Of a DNA stretch of 64,000 bases, positions 30,861-39,799 are shown piece by piece; the stretch's first letter is position 1, and each line of letters starts with the position of its first letter. Origin of the DNA: CBDCFV01 sp963664625 (GTDB taxonomy: Bacteria > Chloroflexota > Dehalococcoidia > Lucifugimonadales > UBA3495); assembly GCA_963664625.1 (NCBI GenBank), contig OY761541.1, positions 2,976,001 through 3,040,000 of the forward strand. The letters are read 5' to 3'. Under the pieces are notes generated by a model that saw only the letters and a program-made list of their open reading frames with translations, was not told the origin of the DNA and made no database searches. The position numbers were made by a program, and so were the translations under genes.

Positions 30861-33173
30861 ATGACAACTACCACAGAACAAGGCGTTCAGGGACCCGGTA
30901 ACTTCAAGGTGATCGGCACCCGCCCCATCCGCCACGACGGATTGGAAAAGGTGACCGGTCAAGCCCGCTACGGCGCCGACGTGAACCTGCCCGGTATGCT
31001 CCACGGCAAGATATTGCGAAGCCCCCACGCCCACGCCCGCATCCGGTCTATAAACACAGACAAAGCCCTGGCGTTGCCGGGGGTAAAGGCCGTCGTTACG
31101 TCGGCGGACCTGCCGGTACTGTCCGGCAGGCCGGTGGACGTTGGCGAGGGGGCTGCGTTGAACCCGCGCTTCCTCAGCAACAACGTTCTGGCCGCCGACA
31201 AGGCCCTATACCGGGGTCATGCGGTAGCCGCGGTGGCCGCCGACAGCCCCCACGTCGCCGAACAGGCCCTGTCCCTCATAGAAGTGGACTACGAAGTGCT
31301 GTCGGAGGTGATGGACGGGAAGGAGGCGATGGCGCCCGGCGCGCCCATACTCCACGACAGGCTCTACCACTCCGAGGGTGAGTACTTCCGCCCCGGCGGG
31401 TTGCTTGACGAGGGCGACGACGCCGAACCGTCCAACGTCGCCAGCCATTTCGTGTTTCAACTGGGCGACATTGAGCAGGGTTTCGAGCAGGCGGACGTTG
31501 TGGTGGAGCGAGAGTTCCACACCAAGACGGTGCATCAGGGCTACATCGAGCCCCACACCGCCACCGCAATATGGCGGCAGGACGGGACCATCACTATCTG
31601 GGACAGCTCTCAGGGCCACTTCTCGATGAGAGACCTTTCGGCGATGGTTCTGGGCGTTCCCGTCTCCCAAATCAAGGTTGTGCCCATGGAGATCGGCGGT
31701 GGGTTTGGCGGCAAGCTCCACGTCTACATCGAGCCCGTGGCCGCGTTGCTCTCCAAAAAGTCGGGACGACCGGTCAAGATAACCCTGGGCCGGGATGAAG
31801 AGTTCCAAGGGACTGGCCCCACCTCCGGCGGCCACATCCGGGCCAGGATCGGCGCCGCCCGTGACGGCCGTATTACCGCGGCCGAGGCCGTCTTCATTTA
31901 TGAAGCCGGGGCCTATCCCGGCTCCCCCATCAACCTTGCCACCCAGTTTATTTTCGGCCCTTATGACATCGCCAACGTCCGCGTCGAGGCCTATGACGTG
32001 GTGGTCAACAAGCCCAAGGTCGCCCCTTACCGCGCTCCCGGCGGCCCGGCAGCCGGATTCGCCGGGGAGACCCTGATCGACGAGCTGTGCGAGAAGCTGG
32101 AGATTGACCCGTTGGAGTTCCGGTTGCGGAACGGCGCCAGCGAGGGCACCCGGCGAGTGACCGGCCTCCCCTACCGGCGCATCGGCTACTTGGAGACCCT
32201 GCAAGCGGCTAAGGAACATCCCCATTACTCCGCGCCCTTGGAGGAACCCAACAGGGGGCGCGGCGTGGCCACCGGCGTTTGTTTCAACATAGCCGGCCCC
32301 GCCTGCGCCCTGGCCAACGTAAACGCCGACGGCACTGTCAGCTTGATCGAAGGGTCGCCGGACATCGGCGGCACCAGGACCGCCGCGGCCATGCACGTCG
32401 CCGAAGTGCTGGGAATCCCGGCGGAGGATGTTCACCCGTCGGTGGGCGATACCGACACCATTGGCTTCACCGGTTTCACCGCCGGAAGCAGTGTTGCCTA
32501 CAAGACCGGCTGGGTTTGCTATGACGCCGCCCACGACGTGAAGGCGCAATTGATTGACCGGGCCGCCCTGATTTGGGACGTGCCGCCGGAGAACGTGACG
32601 CTGGAAGACGGCGTCTTCCGGCATACTTCCGATAGCGAGTTGGGGATGACCTTCAAGGAACTGGCCGCTCGCCTGGGTTCCACGGGAGGGCCGGTGGTGG
32701 GCCGCTCTATGGGCGATCAGGGCGGGGAAAGCCCCTGTTTCGCAGTCCACATTGTGGACGTTGAAGTCGACCCCGACACTGGCAAGACCCAGGTGCTCCG
32801 CTACACCGCGTTGCAGGACCCCGGTACGGCGGTGCATCCAAGCTACGTGGAAGGCCAGATGCAGGGAGGCGCGGTGCAGGGAATCGGCTGGGCGTTAAAC
32901 GAGGAGTACTTCTTCGACGACCAGGGCCGGATGCTCAACTCAACCCTGTTGGACTACCGCATCCCTACCAGCACCGACCTGCCGATGATAGACACCCAAT
33001 TGGTTGAGGTGCCTAACCCCGGACATCCCACCGGGGTCAGGGGCGTGGGCGAGGTGTCCATAATTCCGCCGGTGCCAGCCCTCGCCAACGCCATCTACCG
33101 GGCTGCGGGCGTCCGTATGGCGAAACTACCCATGTCCCCTGGCGCAGTCCTGGAGGCGATGGCCGGAGAGTAA
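30861..33173 (+). CDS. Xanthine dehydrogenase-family molybdopterin-binding subunit
   Basis: The 770-residue protein is the large molybdenum subunit type: the N-terminal domain with RHDGLEKVTGQARYGADV, RSPHAHARI, the Mo-cofactor loop GGGFGGKLHVY near residue 285, YRAPGGPAAGFAGE and the catalytic Glu loop GVGEVSIIPP near the C-terminus. The start is ATG 30861; the upstream open frame runs through a REP repeat and is not used. The FAD and [2Fe-2S] subunits are not adjacent. Maturation proteins of the XdhC and MobA-like types lie 31 kb away at 62079-63822. Substrate is unknown. Confidence 0.92.
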   Translation: MTTTTEQGVQGPGNFKVIGTRPIRHDGLEKVTGQARYGADVNLPGMLHGKILRSPHAHARIRSINTDKALALPGVKAVVTSADLPVLSGRPVDVGEGAALNPRFLSNNVLAADKALYRGHAVAAVAADSPHVAEQALSLIEVDYEVLSEVMDGKEAMAPGAPILHDRLYHSEGEYFRPGGLLDEGDDAEPSNVASHFVFQLGDIEQGFEQADVVVEREFHTKTVHQGYIEPHTATAIWRQDGTITIWDSSQGHFSMRDLSAMVLGVPVSQIKVVPMEIGGGFGGKLHVYIEPVAALLSKKSGRPVKITLGRDEEFQGTGPTSGGHIRARIGAARDGRITAAEAVFIYEAGAYPGSPINLATQFIFGPYDIANVRVEAYDVVVNKPKVAPYRAPGGPAAGFAGETLIDELCEKLEIDPLEFRLRNGASEGTRRVTGLPYRRIGYLETLQAAKEHPHYSAPLEEPNRGRGVATGVCFNIAGPACALANVNADGTVSLIEGSPDIGGTRTAAAMHVAEVLGIPAEDVHPSVGDTDTIGFTGFTAGSSVAYKTGWVCYDAAHDVKAQLIDRAALIWDVPPENVTLEDGVFRHTSDSELGMTFKELAARLGSTGGPVVGRSMGDQGGESPCFAVHIVDVEVDPDTGKTQVLRYTALQDPGTAVHPSYVEGQMQGGAVQGIGWALNEEYFFDDQGRMLNSTLLDYRIPTSTDLPMIDTQLVEVPNPGHPTGVRGVGEVSIIPPVPALANAIYRAAGVRMAKLPMSPGAVLEAMAGE

Positions 33174-33215
33174 TCGCAGGGCCTTTTCATTTTCCGGGTT
33201 GGGTTACATAGGTTC

Positions 33216-33342
33216 CGTCTTTCCCGCGAAAGTGGGAATCCATCATCGTGGGTTTGGCTCCCTGCCTTCGCGGGGAAGACGGCCGACGAGTCTTGGGAAG
33301 CCAGCCGGAAGGCTTTGGTTCCCCGCCTTCGCGGGGAAGACG
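33216..33342. repeat. Compound REPIN-like element, copy 9
   Basis: A left REP unit (core CCCGCGAAAGTGGG, degenerate) faces two right-hand units (cores ending CTTCGCGGGGAAGACG, near 33270-33291 and 33321-33342). The right unit appears twice, as though the element was rebuilt or duplicated. It fills most of the 33174-33567 gap ahead of the radical SAM gene. Confidence 0.65.
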
Positions 33343-33431
33343 GGTCGGAGCGGGGTTTAGATTTGGAAGGGGACTTTGCACATGCCCTGATAGTAACCGG
33401 ATGAATTGTATTTTTTGCGTATATGTTGGGG

Positions 33432-33437
33432 TATAAT
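33432..33437 (+). promoter_or_regulatory. Likely -10 box for the radical SAM gene
   Basis: TATAAT at 33432-33437 in an A/T-rich stretch (33400-33440) of a G+C-rich genome. The -35 box is not clear. The leader to ATG 33568 would be about 125 bases. Confidence 0.35.
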
Positions 33438-33567
33438 ACGGAGTTAGTCCGCCCCGGATAGGGTTGGGCTCGAGAGCACCTGTCATGGGCTGGGTTTGAC
33501 AGCGTATCTCCCTTGATTACCAGCAGCAGGTATGGCCGGTCCTTGTTGTGAGACTCTTGGAGGAGTG

Positions 33568-35370
33568 ATGGCAACGACGGCATCTAGGATAAAGCGGGTA
33601 GTGCTTCTTCAGCCGGCATCCGCCGGCGGCAACTTCGAATACATCGCCATTCCGCGGCAGGGAATGTTGTTCCTGTCCGGGGCCCTCGCCCAATGGGAAG
33701 GCGACTACTTGTACGAACGGGAAATCTGGTTTGAAGACCGCTGTGGCGTAATCGACCCGGATAGAGACCTGGACGGGGTGGACATACTCATGGTCACCGC
33801 CCTGATTAACGAGGCTCCCCGGGGCTACCAGGTCGCTCGGCAAGCCAAGCAATACCATCCCGGCATCATCACCATTGGCGGCGGGCCTCAAATGAGTCCC
33901 CTCAGCCAGGAAGCCTTTGACAACGGCCATTTCGACGTAATTGTCCAACGGGAAGGCGAGGACATCATTGGGCAGCTTTGCGACATCCTGTTGTCTTACA
34001 AGCCGGGGGAGCGTGAGGCCTACCTCAACAAAGTGCCGGGCATAAGCTACTTGGAAGATGGTCATATCATTCAGACCCGGCGCGCCGGCCTGGTCAGCCC
34101 GGACTTCGTAGGACTGCCCGACTTCAGGTCTATCAGGGACCTGACCCCGGCGAACCCGATGGCCGGCGGGGTATTAGAGACCGTCAGGGGCTGCACCGAA
34201 AGTTGTACCTATTGCCAGGTCATCCAGCAGTTTCTCGGGTATCGCTTGGTTTCGAGGGAGACGGAGATCAAGCGGTTAAACCAACTGCGCGAACTGGCTT
34301 CCGATGGACTGATCCATAGCTCCCGCAACGGCAAGTTCCAAGTGTTCATCTCCGATGACCTTCACCCGCCGCCCCTCCGGGCGGTCAAGTACCGCAACGA
34401 GCGCTTGGAACGCCTGCAAGGCTGGAAGGGTCACACCGACGACATGTACTTGATCTGCCAGGCCCGCGCCGAGATTGGACAGGACGCAGAGTTGGCCAAC
34501 GCCATGACCGAAGCCAACATCAAAATGGCCTATATCGGCGTTGAGTCTGACAACGCGGAGAACCTCAAGCTGGTCAAAAAACGTCAGGAACCCGGTCAGA
34601 TGCACAAGGACCTGGTCACTCTTAACGAGATCGGGTTCTCCGTGGTGGCAATGACCATCATTGGCCTGCCCTTCGATACCGAAGAGAGCATTATGGCCTT
34701 GGCCGATTGGGTCACCGAGGTCAGCAAGTACCAGACCGTGAACCTGTTAACCCCGCTGCCTGCCACTTCCAACTGGAACAGCTTGCAGCCTTTGGACGAG
34801 AACGGTGACCTCCTTCCCGAAGGAAAGATGCGTCCCTACCACTTGTACACCGGACGCCAGTTCGTCCACTGGGACGAGCGATGGTCCATGGCGGAAAGCC
34901 GGGAGTTGTTCGACCGTTATTCAGACAAGTTGACCCCGGTGGATGACCTTTACCGCCGCATATTCCGCATCTTGCGCACTTACCGGTTGCGCTTGGCCGC
35001 TACCAGCCGGGACTTGGGCGACAGCATCAGCGCCCGGTTGGCCGACGCCACGGAAAACCTGCGTAATTGGTCCGACCCGGTATCTTTGGCGGGACTGGAG
35101 TTCGGGGATAACCTGTCCCAGCGGGTAGGGGAACTGGCCGACAAGTTGAGGTCCGTGTCTCAACCGCTGGCCAACGCCCGCCGTGAGGTTGTGGACAACA
35201 TCGGCACGAAGATTACCGAGCTGACCGACTCCCTGGTGGCCCTTTCCGCGCCCGTCAACGCCGGCAGCAAGGAGTTGGAAGCGGCAGTGTCCCACCGGAT
35301 CAACGAGCTCAGCGAGATCGTCAACAACGTAATCAATGAGCCGCGGCGCAACACCGCCAATCAAGACTGA
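33568..35370 (+). CDS. B12-binding radical SAM protein with C-terminal helical repeats
   Basis: The 600-residue protein has a B12-binding-like Rossmann domain (about 1-180), with GGGPQMSPL and FDVIVQREGED features, then a radical SAM domain with the cluster cysteines RGCTESCTYCQV (CxxxCxxC near 213-220). From about residue 480 to 596 come four consecutive ~29-residue amphipathic helical units, each with xxLGDxIxxRLxELxDxL-type helix and a closing S-x-P. ATG 33568 has TTGGAGGAGTG just upstream. The reaction is unknown. fabF follows 14 bases on, so a role in lipid or polyketide-related modification is possible. Confidence 0.85.
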   Translation: MATTASRIKRVVLLQPASAGGNFEYIAIPRQGMLFLSGALAQWEGDYLYEREIWFEDRCGVIDPDRDLDGVDILMVTALINEAPRGYQVARQAKQYHPGIITIGGGPQMSPLSQEAFDNGHFDVIVQREGEDIIGQLCDILLSYKPGEREAYLNKVPGISYLEDGHIIQTRRAGLVSPDFVGLPDFRSIRDLTPANPMAGGVLETVRGCTESCTYCQVIQQFLGYRLVSRETEIKRLNQLRELASDGLIHSSRNGKFQVFISDDLHPPPLRAVKYRNERLERLQGWKGHTDDMYLICQARAEIGQDAELANAMTEANIKMAYIGVESDNAENLKLVKKRQEPGQMHKDLVTLNEIGFSVVAMTIIGLPFDTEESIMALADWVTEVSKYQTVNLLTPLPATSNWNSLQPLDENGDLLPEGKMRPYHLYTGRQFVHWDERWSMAESRELFDRYSDKLTPVDDLYRRIFRILRTYRLRLAATSRDLGDSISARLADATENLRNWSDPVSLAGLEFGDNLSQRVGELADKLRSVSQPLANARREVVDNIGTKITELTDSLVALSAPVNAGSKELEAAVSHRINELSEIVNNVINEPRRNTANQD

Positions 35371-35384
35371 GCCGCGCCGTATTG

Positions 35385-36638
35385 ATGAGCAGATTCCGCC
35401 GCGTTTTCGTCACCGGAATGGGGATTATCAGCCCGTTGGGCTTGGATGTCTCTTCCACTTGGGACAACCTGGTGAAGGGGAATTCGGGTATCGACTTTAT
35501 CACCGCTTTTGACGCGGAGAGTTTCGACACTCGATTCGCGGGCGAGGTCAAGGGGTTCGACGGCGAGCGTTACCTGGACAGAAAAGAAGCCCGCCGCATG
35601 GACAGGTTCGCCCAGATGGCCGCCGCCGCCGCTCAGGAGGCCTGCCGTCAAGCCGATCTGGACCCCAGGGAAGGCGATCCCTTCAGGGTGGGCGTCATCA
35701 TCGGCAGCGCCATCGGCGGCATTCTCACCCTGTCCCAACAGTTCGACGTGCTGAGCCAGCGAGGCCCCCGGCGCGTCAGCCCGTTCTTGGTCCCCATGAT
35801 GCTGGGCGACATGGCCTCCGCCCAAGTCTCCATGGTCACCGGCGCTATGGGCGCGAACTATTGCCCGGTCTCCTCCTGCTCCAGCGGCGCCGACGCCTTG
35901 GGCCAAGGCTGGGAGCTTATACGCCGCGGCAAAGAGGAGGTCATCCTGGCCGGCGGAAGCGAGGCGTCGATTACCCCCATAGCCGTCGCGGGGTTCAATT
36001 CCATGCGCGCCCTCTCCAGGTTTAATGAAGACCCGAAACGGGCCAGCAGGCCATTCGACGTCCAGCGAGACGGGTTCGTGATGGCCGAAGGCGCGGCCGT
36101 GCTGGTCCTGGAAAGCGAGAGCCACGCCGCAGAGAGAGGCGCAATCCCCTTGGCTGAGCTACGGGGCTATGGAGCAACATCCGACGCCCATCACCTGACC
36201 GAGCCGGGGCCCGAGGGGGAAAGCGCGGCCCACGCTATGAAGCTGGCGATGGAGTCCGCCGATATCGGCCCTGCCGACGTGGACTACATCAACGCCCACG
36301 GCACTTCTACCCCGCTGAACGACAGGCAGGAAACCAAGGCAATCAAGCTCGCTTTGGGCGAACACGCCTACGGACTTCCCTTGAGTTCCACCAAGTCTAT
36401 GACCGGGCATCTGCTGGGTGCCGGCGGCGCGCTGGAGGCGGCGGTCTGCATAATGGCCATCCGCAACGGCATCGTCCCGCCTACCATCAACCTCGAAGAG
36501 CCGGAGCCGGACTGCGACCTGGACTACACTCCCAACCAAGCCAAGCCTCACAACGTCAACGTCGCCATGAGCAACTCTTTCGGCTTCGGAGGCCACAACT
36601 CGGTGTTGATCTTCGCGGACTGCGGCCAAGCCTGCTGA
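35385..36638 (+). CDS. fabF: Beta-ketoacyl-ACP synthase II
   Basis: The 417-residue condensing enzyme has the Cys-His-His set: SSCSSGADA with the nucleophile Cys, NAHGTSTPLND and SFGFGGHNS, and opens RRVFVTGMGIISPLG. It elongates acyl-ACP with malonyl-ACP in fatty acid synthesis. ATG 35385 is 14 bases after the radical SAM stop (TTG 35382 would add one residue). No acpP, fabD or fabG is next to it, so its pairing with the radical SAM gene is unusual; a specialised ketosynthase cannot be ruled out. Confidence 0.93.
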   Translation: MSRFRRVFVTGMGIISPLGLDVSSTWDNLVKGNSGIDFITAFDAESFDTRFAGEVKGFDGERYLDRKEARRMDRFAQMAAAAAQEACRQADLDPREGDPFRVGVIIGSAIGGILTLSQQFDVLSQRGPRRVSPFLVPMMLGDMASAQVSMVTGAMGANYCPVSSCSSGADALGQGWELIRRGKEEVILAGGSEASITPIAVAGFNSMRALSRFNEDPKRASRPFDVQRDGFVMAEGAAVLVLESESHAAERGAIPLAELRGYGATSDAHHLTEPGPEGESAAHAMKLAMESADIGPADVDYINAHGTSTPLNDRQETKAIKLALGEHAYGLPLSSTKSMTGHLLGAGGALEAAVCIMAIRNGIVPPTINLEEPEPDCDLDYTPNQAKPHNVNVAMSNSFGFGGHNSVLIFADCGQAC

Positions 36639-36678
36639 GCCACATTACAAGAGCGGCGTCATCCCCGGCGAGTCCCCC

Positions 36679-36711
36679 CGTCATTCCCGCGTAGGCGGGA
36701 ATCCATGCCCG
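36679..36711. repeat. REP-like dispersed repeat, copy 10
   Basis: Core CCCGCGTAGGCGGG between the convergent fabF and lgt genes. Confidence 0.8.
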
Positions 36712-36748
36712 TCGACGCAAGCCCTCAGCGAACGGTGGACTGGTCGAC

Positions 36749-37627
36749 CTATTCACTGGCGCCCGGTCTTACGATCTGGGCTTTGAACACCAGGAGAGGG
36801 ATTGCGATTACAATCACGATCAAGGCCAGCACCTGCGCTTGGTTCAGGAAGTCGAAGTAGGTCTGGGACTCCACTCGCAGGAAGCTCAGGAAGAACCTCC
36901 CGATGGAGTACAATGCTCCATAGAGCACGAAGACCATGCCCCTAGGCCGCAGCCTGTTCCTCAACGGCCAGATGACCGCCGCCAACGCCAGGTCGAACAG
37001 CAACTCGTAGGCCACCGCCGGGTGGGAGATGGGCCTGCCGAAGCCCAAACTCTCGGGGTTGGTGTAAACGAACCCCCAAGGCAGCGACGTGGCCTTGGCG
37101 AAGTGCTCCCCGTTAATGATGTCGCCGATTCGCCCGATGGCCATGGCGATCAACAACGCCGGGGCTACGATGTCGGCCATGTGCCCGATCCCGGGAAGCG
37201 GCGCCTTGTGGGGTTCGGGGAAGATTGGGATGGTCCTGCGCAATGCCCCCCAGAAGGCCAGGAACCAGTCCGAGTTGCGGATGATGATGTACAGTCCCCC
37301 GCCGAAGAACCCGCCAAGGATGGCCCCGTAGATCGCTACGCCGCCTTCCCAGATGGAGAATACCCGCACGAAATTGCTGCTGTAAATCTCCCAGAAGTCG
37401 ATCACGTGGATGACCCTGGCGCCCACGATGCCGCCAATAATGGCCCACAGGGAGACCGAGTATATGGCGTCCACATTGAGACCTTCCCGGCGTCCCCACG
37501 TGGCCGCCAGGAACACCGCAACCGCGACGGCCACGAAAGTGAAGAAGCCGTGCCACGCCACCACAAAACCGGCGGACTTGAACAGGTAGGGACTCATGCC
37601 TATGCTGATTGCGCCCAGAACATCCAT
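36749..37627 (-). CDS. lgt: Prolipoprotein diacylglyceryl transferase
   Basis: The 292-residue membrane enzyme moves a diacylglyceryl group from phosphatidylglycerol to the lipobox Cys of prolipoproteins. It has about seven TM segments, the essential GARVIHVIDFWE region, the Lgt signature GRIGDIINGEHF and a later SHPAVAYELLFDL with the conserved HPxxxYE. It lies 34 bases after ispE on the same strand, so rsmA, ispE and lgt probably form one operon. Confidence 0.95.
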   Translation of the reverse strand: MDVLGAISIGMSPYLFKSAGFVVAWHGFFTFVAVAVAVFLAATWGRREGLNVDAIYSVSLWAIIGGIVGARVIHVIDFWEIYSSNFVRVFSIWEGGVAIYGAILGGFFGGGLYIIIRNSDWFLAFWGALRRTIPIFPEPHKAPLPGIGHMADIVAPALLIAMAIGRIGDIINGEHFAKATSLPWGFVYTNPESLGFGRPISHPAVAYELLFDLALAAVIWPLRNRLRPRGMVFVLYGALYSIGRFFLSFLRVESQTYFDFLNQAQVLALIVIVIAIPLLVFKAQIVRPGASE

Positions 37628-37661
37628 TGGCTAGCTCTCTGAGTTCGTAAAATACATCGAC

Positions 37662-38528
37662 TCAGCCAGGCGTCAGCGCCAAGTGGCCGCAGTCGACGGT
37701 CTGTACAAGGTATACCCGCGCTTCACCGGGTTGCAAGGCGTTGGATATGGCCTCATATTCGTCTTTGCTCGAAGGCAGCAAATACAACGCCGGGCCCGCG
37801 CCTGAAAGGCGAGGTGATCTTCCCGTCGCCTCAATCAGCCGGTCCCTCAACTTTGACAGACCGGGGAAGGCGTCAAAAGCCACTTCCTCGAAAACGTTGT
37901 ACAGTATATCCGATACGGATTTCCCGGCCTTCAGGTTGTCCACCAAGCGGTCGGTGTAAGACCCGTCGCTGAAGTGCGCCGGGGTGAGGCGTGAATACAA
38001 GCGCGCCGTCTTGTTGGGGATTTCCATATCAGGACAGACCAGGGTCGCCATTGTACCGGGCAGCGGCGCGACGGTCGAAATTTGTTCTCCCCTTCCTCCC
38101 GCCAGTGCAGTCCCGCCGGTGAGGAAGAAAGCAACGTCCGATCCTGTTTCCGCCGCCACGAACTCCAATTCCTCGTCCGGCAGACCGAGGCCCCAGAGGC
38201 GGTTGAGCGACGTTATCGCCGCCGCCGCGTCGCTGCTGCCCCCGCCGAGACCCATTGCGATCGGAATACTCTTTTCCAGGAAGATCTCGGCCTTGGGTTC
38301 CACGCCTCGGCGGCTGGCTAGTGCTGTCGCTGCCTTCCAGACAAGGTTGTCCTGGTCGTTTAACGCGGTGTCTGCGCACCGGATGCTGAAGCTGTCAGCG
38401 GGCCGCACTAACAGCTTGTCCGCCAAGTCTATGGTCTGCATAACGGTCCGTACCTCGTGGTACCCGTCGGACCGCTTGCCCAATACCTCCAAGGCCAGGT
38501 TAAGTTTAGCGTAAGCCCGTAGTTCCAA
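37662..38528 (-). CDS. ispE: 4-diphosphocytidyl-2-C-methyl-D-erythritol kinase
   Basis: The 288-residue GHMP kinase of the non-mevalonate isoprenoid pathway. It has AYAKLNLALEVLGKRSDGYH at the N-terminus, the ATP-binding PIAMGLGGGSSDAAA, and a C-terminal SGAGPALYLLP. Its start is TTG 38528, and its beginning overlaps the end of rsmA by 23 bases, implying translational coupling. It is full length. Confidence 0.95.
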   Translation of the reverse strand: MELRAYAKLNLALEVLGKRSDGYHEVRTVMQTIDLADKLLVRPADSFSIRCADTALNDQDNLVWKAATALASRRGVEPKAEIFLEKSIPIAMGLGGGSSDAAAAITSLNRLWGLGLPDEELEFVAAETGSDVAFFLTGGTALAGGRGEQISTVAPLPGTMATLVCPDMEIPNKTARLYSRLTPAHFSDGSYTDRLVDNLKAGKSVSDILYNVFEEVAFDAFPGLSKLRDRLIEATGRSPRLSGAGPALYLLPSSKDEYEAISNALQPGEARVYLVQTVDCGHLALTPG

Positions 38529-39417
38529 CTTTCCCGGTCTCTTCCCATCGGCGGTAGATCAAGGCCCATTCTTCCAGGGTCAAAGTTTCGGCCCGGCGTG
38601 AGCTGTCCAACTCCAGGTCGGCCAGAAGTTGGGCTACCTTAGCCGGGTGCTCGCCAAGGCCGTGGCTCAGGGAGTTGCGAAGTTGTTTCCTCGGCGCGGA
38701 GAAACCGGCCCGGACCAAGTCGAAGAAGGCCGCCGGGTCTCGCACCGCAACGGCCGGGGTTTGCCGCACGTCCAACCTGACCACCGACGATCTCACGGCC
38801 GGAGGCGGGCGAAAGCTGCGGGGAGGCACGTTACAGACCAGAGAAGGCGCGGCGTAAAATTGGGTAGCCACCGACAGCATTGTCATGGCGCCCGGCCCCG
38901 CCAACATGCTCTCGGCGACTTCCTTCTGCACCATCACTACCAGCGACTCCGGCGCAGCGTCCGATTCCAAGAATCTCCGCACTATAGGATTCGCGGCGTA
39001 GTAGGGCAGGTTAGCCACGACTTTGTAGGACGGAGCGTCCCCAAGCAACGGCTGTAAGTCTATCGTCCGCGCGTCCCCTTGGACCATGTGGAGGTTCGGT
39101 GGATGATTCAAGCGGGACGGCAACGAACCGGCCAATTCCCCGTCCATTTCCACCGCAACAACCTTACGGGCAAGCTGCACCAGTCTCCGCGTAAGCACCC
39201 CGGGACCGGGCCCTATTTCCAGCACCAAGTCATCGGGCTGTATGTCAGCGGCAACTAGGATACGCCCCACGATTCGGCCGTCGTGGAGGAAATGCTGCCC
39301 AAGGGCCTTTCGCTTGGCGGAACGAGAAGGAGAGCGGCTCCCGCCGGGCCGGGCCGACAGGACGCCTGCGTTGTTGGTCGAGTTAGAGACCGCGCACCTC
39401 CCTTTGACGAAGACCAT
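38506..39417 (-). CDS. rsmA: 16S rRNA (adenine1518-N6/adenine1519-N6)-dimethyltransferase
   Basis: The 303-residue protein is RsmA (KsgA), which dimethylates two adenines in helix 45 of 16S rRNA. The SAM site is VLEIGPGPGVLTRRL, the catalytic motif NLPYYAANP and the substrate loop around VMVQKEVAE. About 35 extra N-terminal residues (Ser/Arg/Gly-rich) precede KALGQHFL, so a later start is possible, though no clear ribosome site marks it. It is followed by ispE (overlap) and lgt, and preceded on the same strand by the SRP RNA gene. Confidence 0.94.
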   Translation of the reverse strand: MVFVKGRCAVSNSTNNAGVLSARPGGSRSPSRSAKRKALGQHFLHDGRIVGRILVAADIQPDDLVLEIGPGPGVLTRRLVQLARKVVAVEMDGELAGSLPSRLNHPPNLHMVQGDARTIDLQPLLGDAPSYKVVANLPYYAANPIVRRFLESDAAPESLVVMVQKEVAESMLAGPGAMTMLSVATQFYAAPSLVCNVPPRSFRPPPAVRSSVVRLDVRQTPAVAVRDPAAFFDLVRAGFSAPRKQLRNSLSHGLGEHPAKVAQLLADLELDSSRRAETLTLEEWALIYRRWEETGKVGTTGLR

Positions 39418-39447
39418 TGAGCGTGTCCCGGGCAGTGACTCGGGTCA

Positions 39448-39536
39448 GGCGATCCCACGGCGCCCGCAGTGCCCTGCTTACCGTTGCTCCTTCCGGCCTG
39501 GCGGAGTTCGCAAGTCTGCGCCGCGTGGGGCCCAAC
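39448..39536 (-). ncRNA. ffs: Small bacterial SRP RNA (4.5S type)
   Basis: On the minus strand the apical domain reads CCAGGCCGGAAGG then AGCAACGGTAAGCAGGG, the conserved bacterial SRP RNA sequence with GGAA tetraloop and asymmetric internal loop. The outer stem is formed by CCCAC..GGCGC (near 39520-39533) with GCGCC..GTGGG (near 39452-39464), closing a ~90-base hairpin of the short form. It lies about 30 bases upstream of rsmA in the same direction. Exact ends are estimated. Confidence 0.88.
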
Positions 39537-39618
39537 CTTCTACATCACCGATTCGGAATAGGGGCCCAATAGCCCCGCCTGGGGGAGGCATTCAACCCCG
39601 CTATAGCGGATTGCGAGT

Positions 39619-39738
39619 TCAGGGCACCGCTAGCTCCCCGTCTAGCACGGCCTCAATTTCATGGTAGGCCAGCCCTCTCTCCATGTCAATTGCTATGGCC
39701 CACGGATGGTCGGCCCTTTTCACTGTCGGAATCGCCAT
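39619..39738 (-). CDS. Possible 39-residue small protein
   Basis: A short frame from ATG 39738 to TGA 39619 encodes MAIPTVKRADHPWAIAIDME followed by RGLAYHEIEAVLDGELAVP. The composition is that of a real protein: no rare-residue runs, alternating hydrophobic and charged positions and a helix-like end. No convincing ribosome site precedes it. It lies between the galU promoter and the SRP RNA gene. It may be a small unannotated protein or the surviving end of a lost gene. Confidence 0.4.
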   Translation of the reverse strand: MAIPTVKRADHPWAIAIDMERGLAYHEIEAVLDGELAVP

Positions 39739-39749
39739 GCCCAGCCACG

Positions 39750-39778
39750 TTGTAGCTCAATCGGCCCGGTGATAGAAT
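39750..39778 (+). promoter_or_regulatory. Sigma70-type promoter for galU
   Basis: TTGTAG (39750-39755), a 17-base spacer and TAGAAT (39773-39778). The leader to ATG 39800 is about 15 bases and contains AGGAGGAG. Confidence 0.5.
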
Positions 39779-39799
39779 GGCCCCGCATCAGGAGGAGTC

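Noticed and set aside
31206..32837. Open frame of 543 codons antisense to the molybdenum hydroxylase gene
   Set aside because: A shadow of a G+C-rich gene; the protein is Gly/Val/His-rich with no family pattern, and the sense gene is secure.
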